A stretch of DNA of 64,000 nucleotides. Origin: JAWHTC01 sp032586155. Lineage in GTDB: Bacteria; Pseudomonadota; Alphaproteobacteria; Rhodobacterales; Rhodobacteraceae. The notes under the pieces were generated by a model that worked only from the letters and a program-made list of their open reading frames with translations, made no database searches and was not told where the DNA came from. This document shows positions 1 through 8,541 of the stretch, one piece after another. The position numbers and the translations under genes are program-made. How positions within the stretch are numbered: position 1 is the first letter of the stretch; every line of letters starts with the position of its first letter. The DNA lies in assembly GCF_032586155.1 (NCBI RefSeq), contig NZ_JAWHTC010000002.1, positions 558,001-622,000 on the forward strand, written 5' to 3'.

Positions 1-777
1 TCGGTACACTCGTTGCCCGGGCGCCACCTCTTCGGCGGCGTGGGCCGGGTGCATTTCGGCCATTTCCTGATCGAAACGATCCCTCGGCTCTGGGCGCTGG
101 ATCACCTCGACCCGCCGGTCGAAAGCGTGATTTTCTTCCCCATGCATGGCCGCCGCACCGATATGCCCTTCGGGCGGACCCTGCGCGAGTTGATTGACCT
201 TTTCTGCGGCGACGTGCCAATCACCATGATCGACCATCCTACCGAGATTGCCGAACTGGTGGTGCCCAGCCAGGGTGTCGGCCACCTGAACTGGTCCACC
301 GGCACACCCGAATTCCGCCAGTTCGTCCGCTCCCGGTTCGAGGCCGCCTACAAACCCGACGGTCCCGAACGGCTCTACATTTCCCGCACCCGGCTTGGAA
401 ACGAAGACAGCCTTGTCGACCAGGAAGATGCCATCGAAGAGCTGATGGCGGCAGCGGGTTACACCATCTTTCACCCGGAGCGCTATTCGATCCGTGAACA
501 GGTCGAACACCTGATGGCGGCGAAAACGGTGGTCGGGGCAGACGGTTCAGCCTTCCACCTCGCCGCCCATGTGCTGCAACCCGGCACCCGCGTCGGGTTG
601 ATCAAACGCCGCCACCGCACGGCCGTATTCAACGCCATCGCCGAACAGGTCAAAGCCTTCGGCGAGGTCGACCTCAGCACGATCCACCCGCTCAAACCCC
701 AGCAAGAGGGTGAGCCCAAGGCCCGGCTCAACATGTTCCGGCTGGAACGGGCGTTACGACAGAAGGGGTTCCTCTGA
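1..777 (+). CDS. GT61/DUF563-type glycosyltransferase, C-terminal part
   Basis: The frame is open from the window edge, so the N-terminus lies upstream; the TTG at 13 is probably internal. The visible 258 residues carry an HFGHFLIETIPRLWAL motif near the front, a YISRTRLGNED segment in the middle and a late GADGSAFHLAAHVLQPGT segment. These are the signatures of the DUF563 (GT61) family, which transfers sugars during capsule or other surface polysaccharide synthesis. Acceptor and sugar cannot be told from sequence. It ends about 150 bases before a lower-GC patch. The family call is fairly sure; the cellular role is inferred. Confidence 0.75.
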   Translation, partial: SVHSLPGRHLFGGVGRVHFGHFLIETIPRLWALDHLDPPVESVIFFPMHGRRTDMPFGRTLRELIDLFCGDVPITMIDHPTEIAELVVPSQGVGHLNWSTGTPEFRQFVRSRFEAAYKPDGPERLYISRTRLGNEDSLVDQEDAIEELMAAAGYTIFHPERYSIREQVEHLMAAKTVVGADGSAFHLAAHVLQPGTRVGLIKRRHRTAVFNAIAEQVKAFGEVDLSTIHPLKPQQEGEPKARLNMFRLERALRQKGFL

Positions 778-928
778 CCGGGTTAGCGATGCACGGTGAG
801 CGAGCTTTGTCGAAAGGCGCAGCGATTGGCGGCACTGAGCCCAAGGCGGTCGCCATTTTTCTTTGAAAGATTGACATCCATTGGAGGTTTCCCTGAAGCT
901 TTGATAGTAATTTTAGGGGAGAATTATT

Positions 929-1729
929 ATGGCACGCATGCACGATACCATCGGGATCATTGGCGGTTCAGGAATGCTCGGGTCCGCAATATCCAAGACG
1001 ATTTTGGGAAGCGGAGCATTTGAAAATTCGAACTTCTGGATTTCGAACAGAAGCGGCGAAGCCCCGGATTTGGGGCACAGTTCGGACATTCACGTCACGA
1101 AAAACAATCAAGAGCTGGTGGGCGCATGTGATGTTATCATTCTGTGTGTGCCGCCCGCGCATTTTGCCGACATTGACATCCGCGCATCCGACCGGCTGGT
1201 TGTTTCAGTTATGGCAGGTGTGACGATAGACGAAATGAAATCCAAGACCGACGCCGTCCGCATCGTGCGGGCCATGAGCAGCCCTGCCGCCTCATTGGCC
1301 TTGGCATATTCACCTTGGGTGGCTAGCGCCGACGTTACGCCCAAAGACCGAAACACCGTGAGTGCGATTTTCGGGTGGTGCGGGGCAACCGACGAGATAT
1401 TTGACGAACGACAACTGGATCACTTTACCGCAATGACTGGCCCGGTTCCCGGCTTTGTCGCCTATTTTGCGCAGTGCATGGTGGATCATGCCACAAGTCA
1501 GGGAATAGAACCTGAAGTGGCCAATCGGGCCGTTCGCCAACTTTTTCTTGCCAGTGGAACAATGCTGGCCAACGGCGAGGCCAGCCCGGAAGATCAGGTT
1601 CGATGGATGATAGATTATGCTGGCACAACCGCCGCCGGGCTAACTGCAATGATAGACTCAACCTTGTCCAAGACAATCAGTGATGGGCTGCTAGCGGCAG
1701 CGGACAAGGCTACATCCATGCCGAGGTAG
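929..1729 (+). CDS. ProC-like pyrroline-5-carboxylate reductase family protein
   Basis: A 266-residue protein with an N-terminal dinucleotide-binding motif GIIGGSGMLGSAI (about residues 8-20), a VSVMAGVTIDEM segment and a C-terminal MTGPVPGFVAYF / DYAGTTAAGL region, matching the architecture of P5C reductases, which use NAD(P)H for the last step of proline synthesis. The segment after residue 100 is more divergent than in housekeeping ProC, so this may be an accessory paralog acting on a related cyclic imine. A GGGGAGA ribosome site precedes the ATG. Codon use is visibly more AT-rich than neighbours such as ffh, suggesting transfer together with the broken GFA gene beside it. Confidence 0.7.
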   Translation: MARMHDTIGIIGGSGMLGSAISKTILGSGAFENSNFWISNRSGEAPDLGHSSDIHVTKNNQELVGACDVIILCVPPAHFADIDIRASDRLVVSVMAGVTIDEMKSKTDAVRIVRAMSSPAASLALAYSPWVASADVTPKDRNTVSAIFGWCGATDEIFDERQLDHFTAMTGPVPGFVAYFAQCMVDHATSQGIEPEVANRAVRQLFLASGTMLANGEASPEDQVRWMIDYAGTTAAGLTAMIDSTLSKTISDGLLAAADKATSMPR

Positions 1730-1847
1730 GCGGTTTTTGAAACTGGCGCTTTTGGCTGAAATGCAAACAACTATGAGAATTTCCAAAGCGCAACTTAGAG
1801 GTCAAAGTAACGCCCAATAGGTGCGGTTTTGTCATCTGAATCGATGG

Positions 1848-2246
1848 TCAGACAATCGTATAGTCTGTTCCAATACACGTCGGTAGGTCGTCGCTGAGTT
1901 TCAACCAAGTGAGTTTTTCATCATGTGCGGCTTGAAGAGTAGGTTCGAATTTCCCCTACTCGTCCAACGCTGCAACAATAAAGTGCATAACACCTGACAT
2001 TTTTTCTGATCTGAATGGCAGCGGTGTCCCGCAATTCCCGCAAAAAGTTCTCTCCGCACCCGGTGAAGAGTGAAAAACCTTGGGCGCACCGGTTGTCCAT
2101 CGCCACTGCTTGTCAGAGACGCCAATGAAAGTTGCCATCGGCGCTGAAAACTGTCGCCTGCAACTTCCACAATGGCAGTTGACGCACGACTGGACCGGTT
2201 CATCTACTTCGCATTTGATGCGACCACACAAACAACGACCGCGCAT
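1848..2246 (-). pseudogene. GFA-family protein (glutathione-dependent formaldehyde-activating/CENP-V fold) interrupted by an amber codon
   Basis: The first 96 codons give a GFA zinc-binding protein: CLCG near the N-terminus, the CHCGSCRR motif around residue 25 and FCGNCGTPL around residue 68. TAG at 1956-1958 then stops translation. Reading on in the same frame yields GKFEPTLQAAHDEKLTWLKL followed by SDDLPT and a natural TGA at 1848-1850, which is the conserved end of GFA proteins (a Phe-x-Pro segment, EKLxW, DDLP). The family is usually near 130 residues and the restored frame is 132. One point mutation therefore appears to have cut off the last quarter. The short product may keep its zinc ligands; whether it folds is unknown. 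Confidence 0.8.
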
Positions 2247-2433
2247 AATAATTTCCTTCGGGAATGCAGGTTGGCCGTTCCAACAGCATCAAACACCAAT
2301 GGCCGCAAATCCCGCGGAGCGGTCACTCAACACGAGTTTTGATGCGGCTATGCGGCGAACGGCTGCTTTTCCCGATACCGGGCAAAAGCAGGCAGCGTCA
2401 CGAACCGCAGCTTAGGGCGCGGAAAGCACAATT

Positions 2434-3330
2434 TCAGTGCCCTTCATCCTTCAGCAGCACCAGCAACGCCAGTACGGTCAGCGCCACCCCGACCAGCACC
2501 AGCATGGGCGGCACAGTGTGCCCCAAGGCGATTTCCCACACGATCACCCAGCTGGGCGTCAGATAGGTATAGGCCATCACCTTAGCGCTGGGCAGGCGCA
2601 GCGTCGCGAATTGCAACAGCACGAAGGTCACCGCACTGGCAAACACCGCTACATAAACTAGCGTGATCCAGACAATTCCCGGCAGCGCTGCCCAATTGGT
2701 CGCCAATATGTCATGCCAACCATAGACGGTCACGACCACCGCTCCCGCGACAAGCATGCCAAAAGTGAACACCACAGGCGCCTCACCGCGGTTCAAAAGC
2801 CGCACCATCGGCGTATAGGCCGCATGCGCCACGCACCCCCAGAAATAGATCATCTCACCACGCCCGACCTCGAACGCCCGGAATGCGCCCCAATCGGCAC
2901 GGAAAATCACCCACAGCGCGCCAACGCCGCCCAGCGCCAGTGCGCCTGCCATCCTTGGCGTCGTCACCTGCCTCAGCAACACGTAGCCAATCACCGCCGA
3001 CATGATCGGGGTCAAGGTGAACACCGCCGCCGCCGACACCGGCAGCGCCGTCTTCAACCCTTCGAACATCAGCACGAAATAGGCGGCAAATGTGCCCCCC
3101 AACAGGAAATAGCGCCACGGCGCCCGCGCTGCCTGCCTTGGCAAGCCCGTGGTCATCAACGCTGCCGCCCCGACCAGCATCGCCGCAATGACGAAGCGCG
3201 GCGCATTCAACGCGGCCGGCTCGATATGCGGCGCCGCCATCACCCCCAGCGAAAACGACCCCGCCACCAGCGCCGAGAACGCCAGCATCGCCAAATGGCC
3301 CAGCCCCGCCGGACCGATGCGTCCGGTCAT
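2434..3330 (-). CDS. DMT superfamily transporter (EamA-type)
   Basis: A 298-residue protein with about ten hydrophobic helices and two EamA repeats, as in drug/metabolite exporters of the inner membrane. A longer upstream reading frame exists, but the ATG at 3330 overlaps the TGA of the LysR gene as ATGA and gives a normal family length, so it is preferred. Coupling to a LysR regulator suggests regulated export of an amino acid, metabolite or toxic compound; the substrate is not readable. Confidence 0.85.
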   Translation of the reverse strand: MTGRIGPAGLGHLAMLAFSALVAGSFSLGVMAAPHIEPAALNAPRFVIAAMLVGAAALMTTGLPRQAARAPWRYFLLGGTFAAYFVLMFEGLKTALPVSAAAVFTLTPIMSAVIGYVLLRQVTTPRMAGALALGGVGALWVIFRADWGAFRAFEVGRGEMIYFWGCVAHAAYTPMVRLLNRGEAPVVFTFGMLVAGAVVVTVYGWHDILATNWAALPGIVWITLVYVAVFASAVTFVLLQFATLRLPSAKVMAYTYLTPSWVIVWEIALGHTVPPMLVLVGVALTVLALLVLLKDEGH

Positions 3331-4196
3331 CGCACATGCTCTTTCAGAAACTGCACCAGCGCCTGCACCTTGGCCGTGCGATGCAAGTCCATATGCGTGA
3401 CCAGCCACAATGGTCCACGCCACTTGTCCCGTGGCGGCAACACTTCAATCAGATCGGGATTGTCACGCACATCCTCGGCTGGCAGAAACCCGAGCCCGGC
3501 GCCGGCCAGCACCGCCTGTTCCTGGGCTCGGAAATCGTCCGTGCGGAAAACGATCGCCTCGGGTGGGACCTGTTCGCGTAACCAGACCGCGTAGGGCGCA
3601 CGCGACGCGCTGTTCTCGGTAGACACGAACCGGTGCCCTTCGAGATCTTTGCCATCCTTGGGCTGCCCATAACGCGCGCAATAGGTTCGGCTGCCGAACA
3701 AGGCCATTTCCGTTGTGGCAAGCCGCTGCACGACATTATCTGGCTCCTCCGGTGCGTCCATCCTTGCCCGGATCGCCACATGTGCTTCGCCGTATTCCAG
3801 CCGAAACACCCGGTCGCTGGCCAAAAGCCGGATGATCACACCGGGGTGGACCTCCTGAAACGCACTCAGCACCACGGCCAACCTTGGCGTGACACCGGGG
3901 AGCGCCGTGACCACCAACTCGCCGCTGACATCGCTGCCCCGTCCCTTGATGCGTCCCGCCAGCTGTGAAAACTGGTCGTCAGTCGCTCGCCCCACCCGCA
4001 ACAGGTCTTCTCCGGCTTCGGTCGGGGTGTACCCCCTGGCATGGCGCTGGAACAGCTTCACCCCCAAACGCGCCTCAAGCGCGTCTATGTGGCGGATCAC
4101 AGTGGCATGGTGCACGCCCAACGCCTCCGCCGCCCCGCTGACCGTCCCGGCGCGGGCAACATGATAGGCGGTGCGCACCTCATCCCAGTTTTCCAT
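3327..4196 (-). CDS. LysR-family transcriptional regulator
   Basis: A 289-residue LysR protein. The N-terminal winged helix-turn-helix is seen in AYHVARAGTVSGAAEALGV followed by HHATVIRHIDALEARLGVKLF; a substrate-binding domain follows from about residue 90. The ATG at 4196 is chosen over an upstream TTG because it places the helix at the usual distance. It is transcribed before, and overlaps by four bases, the EamA exporter, so it most likely controls that operon in response to the exported compound or a precursor (inference). Confidence 0.88.
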   Translation of the reverse strand: MENWDEVRTAYHVARAGTVSGAAEALGVHHATVIRHIDALEARLGVKLFQRHARGYTPTEAGEDLLRVGRATDDQFSQLAGRIKGRGSDVSGELVVTALPGVTPRLAVVLSAFQEVHPGVIIRLLASDRVFRLEYGEAHVAIRARMDAPEEPDNVVQRLATTEMALFGSRTYCARYGQPKDGKDLEGHRFVSTENSASRAPYAVWLREQVPPEAIVFRTDDFRAQEQAVLAGAGLGFLPAEDVRDNPDLIEVLPPRDKWRGPLWLVTHMDLHRTAKVQALVQFLKEHVR

Positions 4197-4297
4197 CTCG
4201 ACAACCCTGTGCAATTTTGAACATGGCTTTCACAACATGGCATTCAGGTTCGGAAATGCAAAGTTGAAACTGAAGCAAGCAGGGCTACTCTGATCGC

Positions 4298-4765
4298 ATG
4301 AAAATCCGCAAGAATACCGATCACACATTGATCGTCGAAAACCGCCCCTGGTTCTTTGCCATTATGATTTCGGTCTTCATCCTGGTCTTCACCGGGATCG
4401 GGATCGGCCTGTTGAGCTCAGGCGAGCTTATGGGCCTTGTCCCACTGGCCGTCGGCCTGGTGATGGCCCCGCTCTTTCTTTACATCTTCGCCCGCCGGGT
4501 TCAGGTGGTATTTTATCGCCCCGAAGGCTGGGTCGAAATCCGCCGCGCCAATCTGCGCGGCACCAGCAAAATCCGCTATGACATCGAAGAGATCCAGCGC
4601 GCCATTCTGGAAAGCACGCAAAGCGACAGCAGCACACTCTACCGCGTGACGCTGATGGTCGAAAAGGGCGGCGTTGCCGGCCCCGTGCCCCTGACCCAGG
4701 CCTATTCCAACATCGGCAAACACCGCCAAGTCACCGACGCCATAAATGCCTGGCTCTCGGCCTAG
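4298..4765 (+). CDS. Small membrane protein with cytoplasmic C-terminal domain, function unknown
   Basis: A 155-residue protein with two hydrophobic helices (about 20-40 and 48-66) and a polar C-terminal half beginning VQVVFYRPEGWVEIRR. The two-helix plus small beta-rich tail layout resembles bacterial PH-like membrane proteins, but I do not recognise a named family. It is divergent from the LysR gene with about 100 bases between them and stands alone before the ffh leader region. No catalytic motif is visible. Confidence 0.6.
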   Translation: MKIRKNTDHTLIVENRPWFFAIMISVFILVFTGIGIGLLSSGELMGLVPLAVGLVMAPLFLYIFARRVQVVFYRPEGWVEIRRANLRGTSKIRYDIEEIQRAILESTQSDSSTLYRVTLMVEKGGVAGPVPLTQAYSNIGKHRQVTDAINAWLSA

Positions 4766-4933
4766 GGGTGCTCCCGCCCGTCCTTCACCGATCTGACGAT
4801 CGGCTCGGCCCGTTGGGCCCGGCCTCGCTTCGCTCGGCCGCATGGTAACCGGTCGCGCCTCGTGAGCGCCCGGCGCGGGTCCAATGGCGCGGCGTTCACC
4901 TGTCGGCTCCAATCAGACCTACAGGTTTGGATA

Positions 4934-4999
4934 TTGAGTATTTGGACCAAGAAAGAGACCCGAACTGCACCTATCCTCTTTCTTAGATCAAATATTCGA
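4934..4999. promoter_or_regulatory. Extended two-part inverted repeat in AT-rich DNA upstream of ffh
   Basis: Outer arms 4934-4944 and 4989-4999 pair over 11 positions, two of them G-U. Then comes a symmetric four-by-four internal loop, and inner arms AAGAAAGAG (4949-4957) and CTCTTTCTT (4976-4984) pair perfectly around an 18-base loop. The block is much more AT-rich than its surroundings. It could be an operator, a terminator-like element or part of a small RNA; strand and function are not decided. The rest of 4766-4933 holds no gene I can support. Confidence 0.5.
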
Positions 5000-5040
5000 A
5001 CTCAGAAGGTTTTACCAAGCGTTTCGATCTCGGGGCGCGT

Positions 5041-5235
5041 CACAAATCCCCGAAGGCGGGAGGGTGAGATGTCACCCGAGCGGCTTTTCCGGCCAATATG
5101 ACTGCTCGCTTGACTCTGAACGCCCACAGGCCTAAATCCCCCACAAATCTCCGGAAGTGAAAAACCTTCCGGTCCCATGGGCAAAGGCCCGGGATCGCCC
5201 CCCATCAGCGAGTTTCGCCCATGGGGGCATTTGTG
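5041..5235 (+). promoter_or_regulatory. Candidate structured 5' leader of ffh
   Basis: Several hairpins lie in the 260 bases before ffh. GGGTGA/TCACCC (5062-5067, 5072-5077) has a 4-base loop. CCGGAAG/CTTCCGG (5151-5157, 5166-5172) follows. CCCCCAT/ATGGGGG (5199-5205, 5221-5227) encloses a second GCGA/TCGC stem (5208-5211, 5215-5218). CACAAAT at 5141-5147 is complementary to ATTTGTG at 5229-5235 and would close the last two hairpins into a three-way junction. A second CACAAAT at 5041-5047, exactly 100 bases upstream, could compete for the same partner. A classical 4.5S RNA core (GGAAGGAAGCAGCC-like) was not found, so this is not ffs. Confidence 0.5.
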
Positions 5236-5297
5236 CATTCGCCGCCCTGTTCCCATATGAACCGGGCAGATTAACGAAACGGTCAAGGAGGCCGCTG

Positions 5298-6803
5298 ATG
5301 TTTGAAAACCTGTCCGAACGCCTCTCCGGCGTATTCGACCGACTGACAAAACAAGGCGCCCTGTCCGAGGATGACGTCAAGACCGCCCTGCGCGAGGTGC
5401 GCGTCGCGCTTCTCGAGGCTGACGTCTCGCTCCCGGTGGCCCGTGAATTTGTCAAAAAGGTGCAGGATCAGGCCACCGGCCAATCCGTCACCAAATCCGT
5501 CACCCCCGGCCAGCAGGTCGTCAAGATCGTGCACGACGCCCTGGTTGAAACCCTGACCGGCGAGGAAGACCCCGGTAAGCTCAAGATCGACAACCCACCT
5601 GCACCGATCCTGATGGTCGGCCTGCAGGGCGGCGGTAAGACCACCACCACCGGCAAGCTGGCCAAGCGGCTCAAGGATCGCGAAGGCAAAAAGGTACTGA
5701 TGGCCTCGCTTGACATCTATCGTCCGGCAGCGATGGACCAGCTCGCCGTTCTGGGCCAGCAGATCGGCGTCGACACCCTGCCGATCGTGCCCGGCCAGAA
5801 CCCCGTCGATATCGCCAAACGCGCCAAGCAACAGGCGACCCTTGGCGGCTATGACGTCTACATGCTCGACACTGCGGGCCGCCTGCATATCGACGAAACC
5901 CTGATGCAAGAGGTCGAGGACGTCTCCGACGTCGTCACCCCGCGCGAAACCCTGCTGGTGGTCGATGGCCTGACTGGTCAGGTCGCGGTCGAGGTGGCCG
6001 AGGAGTTCGACGCCAAGATCGGCATCTCCGGCGTGGTCCTGACCCGGATGGACGGCGATGGCCGCGGCGGTGCGGCGCTGTCGATGCGCGCGGTCACCGG
6101 CAAGCCGATCCGCTTTGTCGGCCTCGGCGAGAAGATGGACGCGCTCGAAACCTTCGAGCCCGATCGGATTGCCGGCCGCATCCTCGGCATGGGTGACATC
6201 GTCTCCCTCGTGGAAAAAGCCCAGGAAACCATCGAGGCCGAACAGGCCGAGAAGATGATGAAGCGTTTCCAGAAGGGCCGTTTCAACATGAATGACCTCA
6301 AGATGCAGCTCGAACAGATGATAAAGATGGGCGGCATGGAGGGGATGATGGGGATGATGCCCGGCATGGGCAAAATGTCCAAACAGATGGAAGGTGCCGG
6401 CATCGACGACCGGATGCTGAAGCAACAGATCGCCCTGATCCAGTCGATGACCAAGATCGAGCGCGCCAATCCGCAGCTCTTGCAGGCCAGCCGCAAGAAA
6501 CGCATCGCCGCCGGTGCAGGGCTCGAAGTCTCTGACCTCAACAAACTTCTCAAGATGCAGCGCCAGATGGGCGACATGATGAAGAAGATGGGCAAGATGG
6601 GCAAAGGCGGCATGCTGAAACAGGCTATGAAAGGCATGTTCGGCAAGGGCGGCATGCCCGACATGGGTGACATGGCCCAGGGCATGGACCCCAAGGCGCT
6701 GGAACAGGCAGCCAAGCAGATGGGCAAAGGCGGCGGCCTGCCCGGCCTTGGCGGCGGCATGGGCCTCCCCCCGGGCCTCTCAGGTTTCGGGAAAAAGAAA
6801 TAA
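5298..6803 (+). CDS. ffh: Signal recognition particle GTPase Ffh
   Basis: A 501-residue SRP54 protein. It binds signal peptides of nascent membrane proteins together with 4.5S RNA and docks with FtsY. The N domain covers about residues 1-95. The G domain starts with GLQGGGKTTTTGKLA at 108, continues with DTAGRLHID and has TRMDGDGRGGAA where TKLDGDARGGAA is more usual. The methionine-rich M domain follows from about 330 and ends in an unusually long Met/Gly tail with repeated GMGKM-like blocks. The ATG at 5298 has AAGGAG seven bases upstream; an in-frame extension to 5157 would run through the leader hairpins and is rejected. Confidence 0.97.
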   Translation: MFENLSERLSGVFDRLTKQGALSEDDVKTALREVRVALLEADVSLPVAREFVKKVQDQATGQSVTKSVTPGQQVVKIVHDALVETLTGEEDPGKLKIDNPPAPILMVGLQGGGKTTTTGKLAKRLKDREGKKVLMASLDIYRPAAMDQLAVLGQQIGVDTLPIVPGQNPVDIAKRAKQQATLGGYDVYMLDTAGRLHIDETLMQEVEDVSDVVTPRETLLVVDGLTGQVAVEVAEEFDAKIGISGVVLTRMDGDGRGGAALSMRAVTGKPIRFVGLGEKMDALETFEPDRIAGRILGMGDIVSLVEKAQETIEAEQAEKMMKRFQKGRFNMNDLKMQLEQMIKMGGMEGMMGMMPGMGKMSKQMEGAGIDDRMLKQQIALIQSMTKIERANPQLLQASRKKRIAAGAGLEVSDLNKLLKMQRQMGDMMKKMGKMGKGGMLKQAMKGMFGKGGMPDMGDMAQGMDPKALEQAAKQMGKGGGLPGLGGGMGLPPGLSGFGKKK

Positions 6804-6858
6804 CCCGATGTCTTCCTCTTGCCAGAAATATCCCCGCCGGAGGCTCCTGTCCTCCCAA

Positions 6859-6927
6859 CCGGCCCCTCGGCCGGCGATGGCGTATTATCTGGCCCCCCTG
6901 AGGAAACCTGTCGCGCGCATGCGCGAC
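6859..6927. repeat. Two hairpins between ffh and the GNAT array
   Basis: CCGGCC/GGCCGG (6859-6864, 6869-6874) has a CCTC loop and GTCGCGC/GCGCGAC (6910-6916, 6921-6927) has a GCAT loop. Neither is followed by a T-run, so they may act as mRNA processing or stability elements rather than a strong terminator. Confidence 0.45.
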
Positions 6928-6959
6928 CGCTGGATCGGCTCACAATTGGGGGGGCTGGC

Positions 6960-7475
6960 ATGACCACCTTTCCCGTACTGACAACCGACCGCCTGATCCT
7001 CCGCGCCCCTGGGGCCGCCGACACGTATGCCATGCTGGGCTTCCTCGCCTCGGATCACGCCAAATTCTACGGCGGCCCGATGAACGCCGATGCCGCATGG
7101 CACAAATTCTCGGCCTATGTCGGGCAATGGACCCTGCGTGGCTACGGCTTCTTCGCCATCACCCTTCGCGACTCAGGCAACACCATCGGCATGGCCGGCC
7201 CGCACCACCCGGATCACTTCCCCGAGCCGGAAATGTCCTGGCTGCTGACCAGCGACGAACACGAGAGCAAGGGTTACGCCTCCGAAGCCTGCCGCGCCGT
7301 GCTCAGCCACCTTTTCACCGATCTCGGCTGGACCACATGCGTTAGCTATGTCGACCGCGCCAATACTGCCTCGCGCATCCTGGCCGAAAGACTTGGCGCT
7401 ACTCTCGATACCGACAGCCCGGCCCTGATCAGCGGCTGCGATACCTACCGCCACACAGCGGAGGCCGTCGCATGA
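6960..7475 (+). CDS. GNAT family acetyltransferase, first of four tandem copies
   Basis: A 171-residue RimJ/RimL-type N-acetyltransferase. It opens with PVLTTDRLILRAPGAAD, typical of the Acetyltransf_3 group. It shares GGP (about residue 40), VGQWTLRGYGFF and the SDEHESKGYASEACRAVL acetyl-CoA loop with the three genes that follow. These enzymes move acetyl from acetyl-CoA to an amine, often a protein N-terminus or small amine; the substrate is unknown. The ATG at 6960 fits family length. Its TGA overlaps the next ATG (ATGA at 7472), so all four are translationally coupled. Confidence 0.88.
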   Translation: MTTFPVLTTDRLILRAPGAADTYAMLGFLASDHAKFYGGPMNADAAWHKFSAYVGQWTLRGYGFFAITLRDSGNTIGMAGPHHPDHFPEPEMSWLLTSDEHESKGYASEACRAVLSHLFTDLGWTTCVSYVDRANTASRILAERLGATLDTDSPALISGCDTYRHTAEAVA

Positions 7476-8023
7476 CCCTTTCACTGAACATCCCCACACT
7501 GGAAACCGAACGCCTAATCCTGCGCGCGCCCCGCGAGAGCGATTTCGCGGCAGAAGCCGAGTTCTTTGCCTCGGATGCGTCGCGTTTCGTGGGCGGCCCG
7601 ATCCAGCCGCATGAGGCATGGCGCGCGCTGGCGATGATCGTCGGACATTGGGCGTTTCGCGGCTATGGTTTCTGGGCGCTGGAGGAAAAATCCACCGGCA
7701 CCTATGCCGGTCGCACGGGCCTGTGGTTCCCGCATGGTTGGTCCGAACGCGAAATTGGCTGGACCCTGATGCCCGCCGCGTGGGGCAAAGGCTACGCTAC
7801 CGAGGCCGCGATTGCCGCCCGGGCACATGCCTATGACGTCCTGGGCTGGGATACTGCGATTTCACAGATTGCCCCGGAAAACGAGCCCTCCAAGGCCGTC
7901 GCGCGCCGTTTGGGGGCCAGTTTCGAATCCGTCTATGATGATCCCAAGTGGGGGCCGGTGGAAATCTGGCGCCACCTCGCCCCCGGCGACCTCGAAAACG
8001 GTGGAATGGAGGCCTACGCATGA
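7472..8023 (+). CDS. GNAT family acetyltransferase, second of four
   Basis: A 183-residue paralog of the preceding gene. Shared landmarks are PTLETERLILRAPRESD at the front, FVGGPIQPHEAW, VGHWAFRGYGFW, and AAWGKGYATEAAIAARAHAY for cofactor binding. A DTAISQIAPENEPSKAVARR segment marks the C-terminal core. It starts at ATG 7472 inside the ATGA overlap and ends in another overlap with the third copy, indicating one transcript and coupled translation. Substrate not recognisable. Confidence 0.88.
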   Translation: MTLSLNIPTLETERLILRAPRESDFAAEAEFFASDASRFVGGPIQPHEAWRALAMIVGHWAFRGYGFWALEEKSTGTYAGRTGLWFPHGWSEREIGWTLMPAAWGKGYATEAAIAARAHAYDVLGWDTAISQIAPENEPSKAVARRLGASFESVYDDPKWGPVEIWRHLAPGDLENGGMEAYA

Positions 8024-8541
8024 CCCTCCCTGCAATTCCCCGGATTGAAACCGACCGGCTGGTGCTGTGCGCGCCGGTGCTCAATGACCTGCCCGCCGTT
8101 ACCGCTTTCTTTGCCTCCGAGCAAAGCCACTGGGTTGGTGGCCCCAAGGACGCGCTCGGCGCCTCACAGACCCTCAACGCCACCATTGGCCACTGGGTCA
8201 CACGCGGGTTCGGCATGTGGTATGTCACCGACAAGCTCACCAATGCCTGGCTCGGCTGTGTCGGTTTCATGTTTGCCCCCGGCTGGGACGAGCCAGAACT
8301 GGGCTGGTCCGTGTCTCAAAACGCCCAGGGCCAGGGCATTGCCTTTGAGGCCACTCAGGCCGCCCGCGCCTACGGTGCCAAGCATCTGAACCTTGACGGT
8401 GTGATCTCTTACATCAACCCCGCCAACACCCGATCCCTGCGCCTCGCCAAACGGCTCGAGGCCACATACGAACGCGCGACCGAATTGCTTGGCACCCCCT
8501 GCCAGGTCCACCGCCACCCCACGCTGCAAGAGGCCGCCTGA
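8020..8541 (+). CDS. GNAT family acetyltransferase, third of four
   Basis: A 173-residue paralog. It has PRIETDRLVLCAPVLND, WVGGPKDALGAS, IGHWVTRGFGMW and the cofactor loop region QNAQGQGIAFEATQAARAYG. This copy departs most from the others: the AW after GGP is lost and the loop reads QGQG rather than GKGY. It may therefore have a different substrate. The upstream stop overlaps its ATG, and its own TGA overlaps the next ATG as TGATG. Confidence 0.87.
   Translation: MTLPAIPRIETDRLVLCAPVLNDLPAVTAFFASEQSHWVGGPKDALGASQTLNATIGHWVTRGFGMWYVTDKLTNAWLGCVGFMFAPGWDEPELGWSVSQNAQGQGIAFEATQAARAYGAKHLNLDGVISYINPANTRSLRLAKRLEATYERATELLGTPCQVHRHPTLQEAA

Noticed and set aside
2713..3594. Plus-strand Arg/His-rich frame across the exporter and LysR genes
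   Set aside because: Low-complexity antisense shadow with no start context.
5041..5235. 4.5S RNA gene (ffs) upstream of ffh
   Set aside because: The conserved SRP RNA apical core and GNAR loop were not found on either strand.
5283..6425. Minus-strand frame of 380 codons opposite ffh
   Set aside because: Fully covered by Ffh, composition is His/Leu/Asp shadow of a Met/Gly-rich gene.
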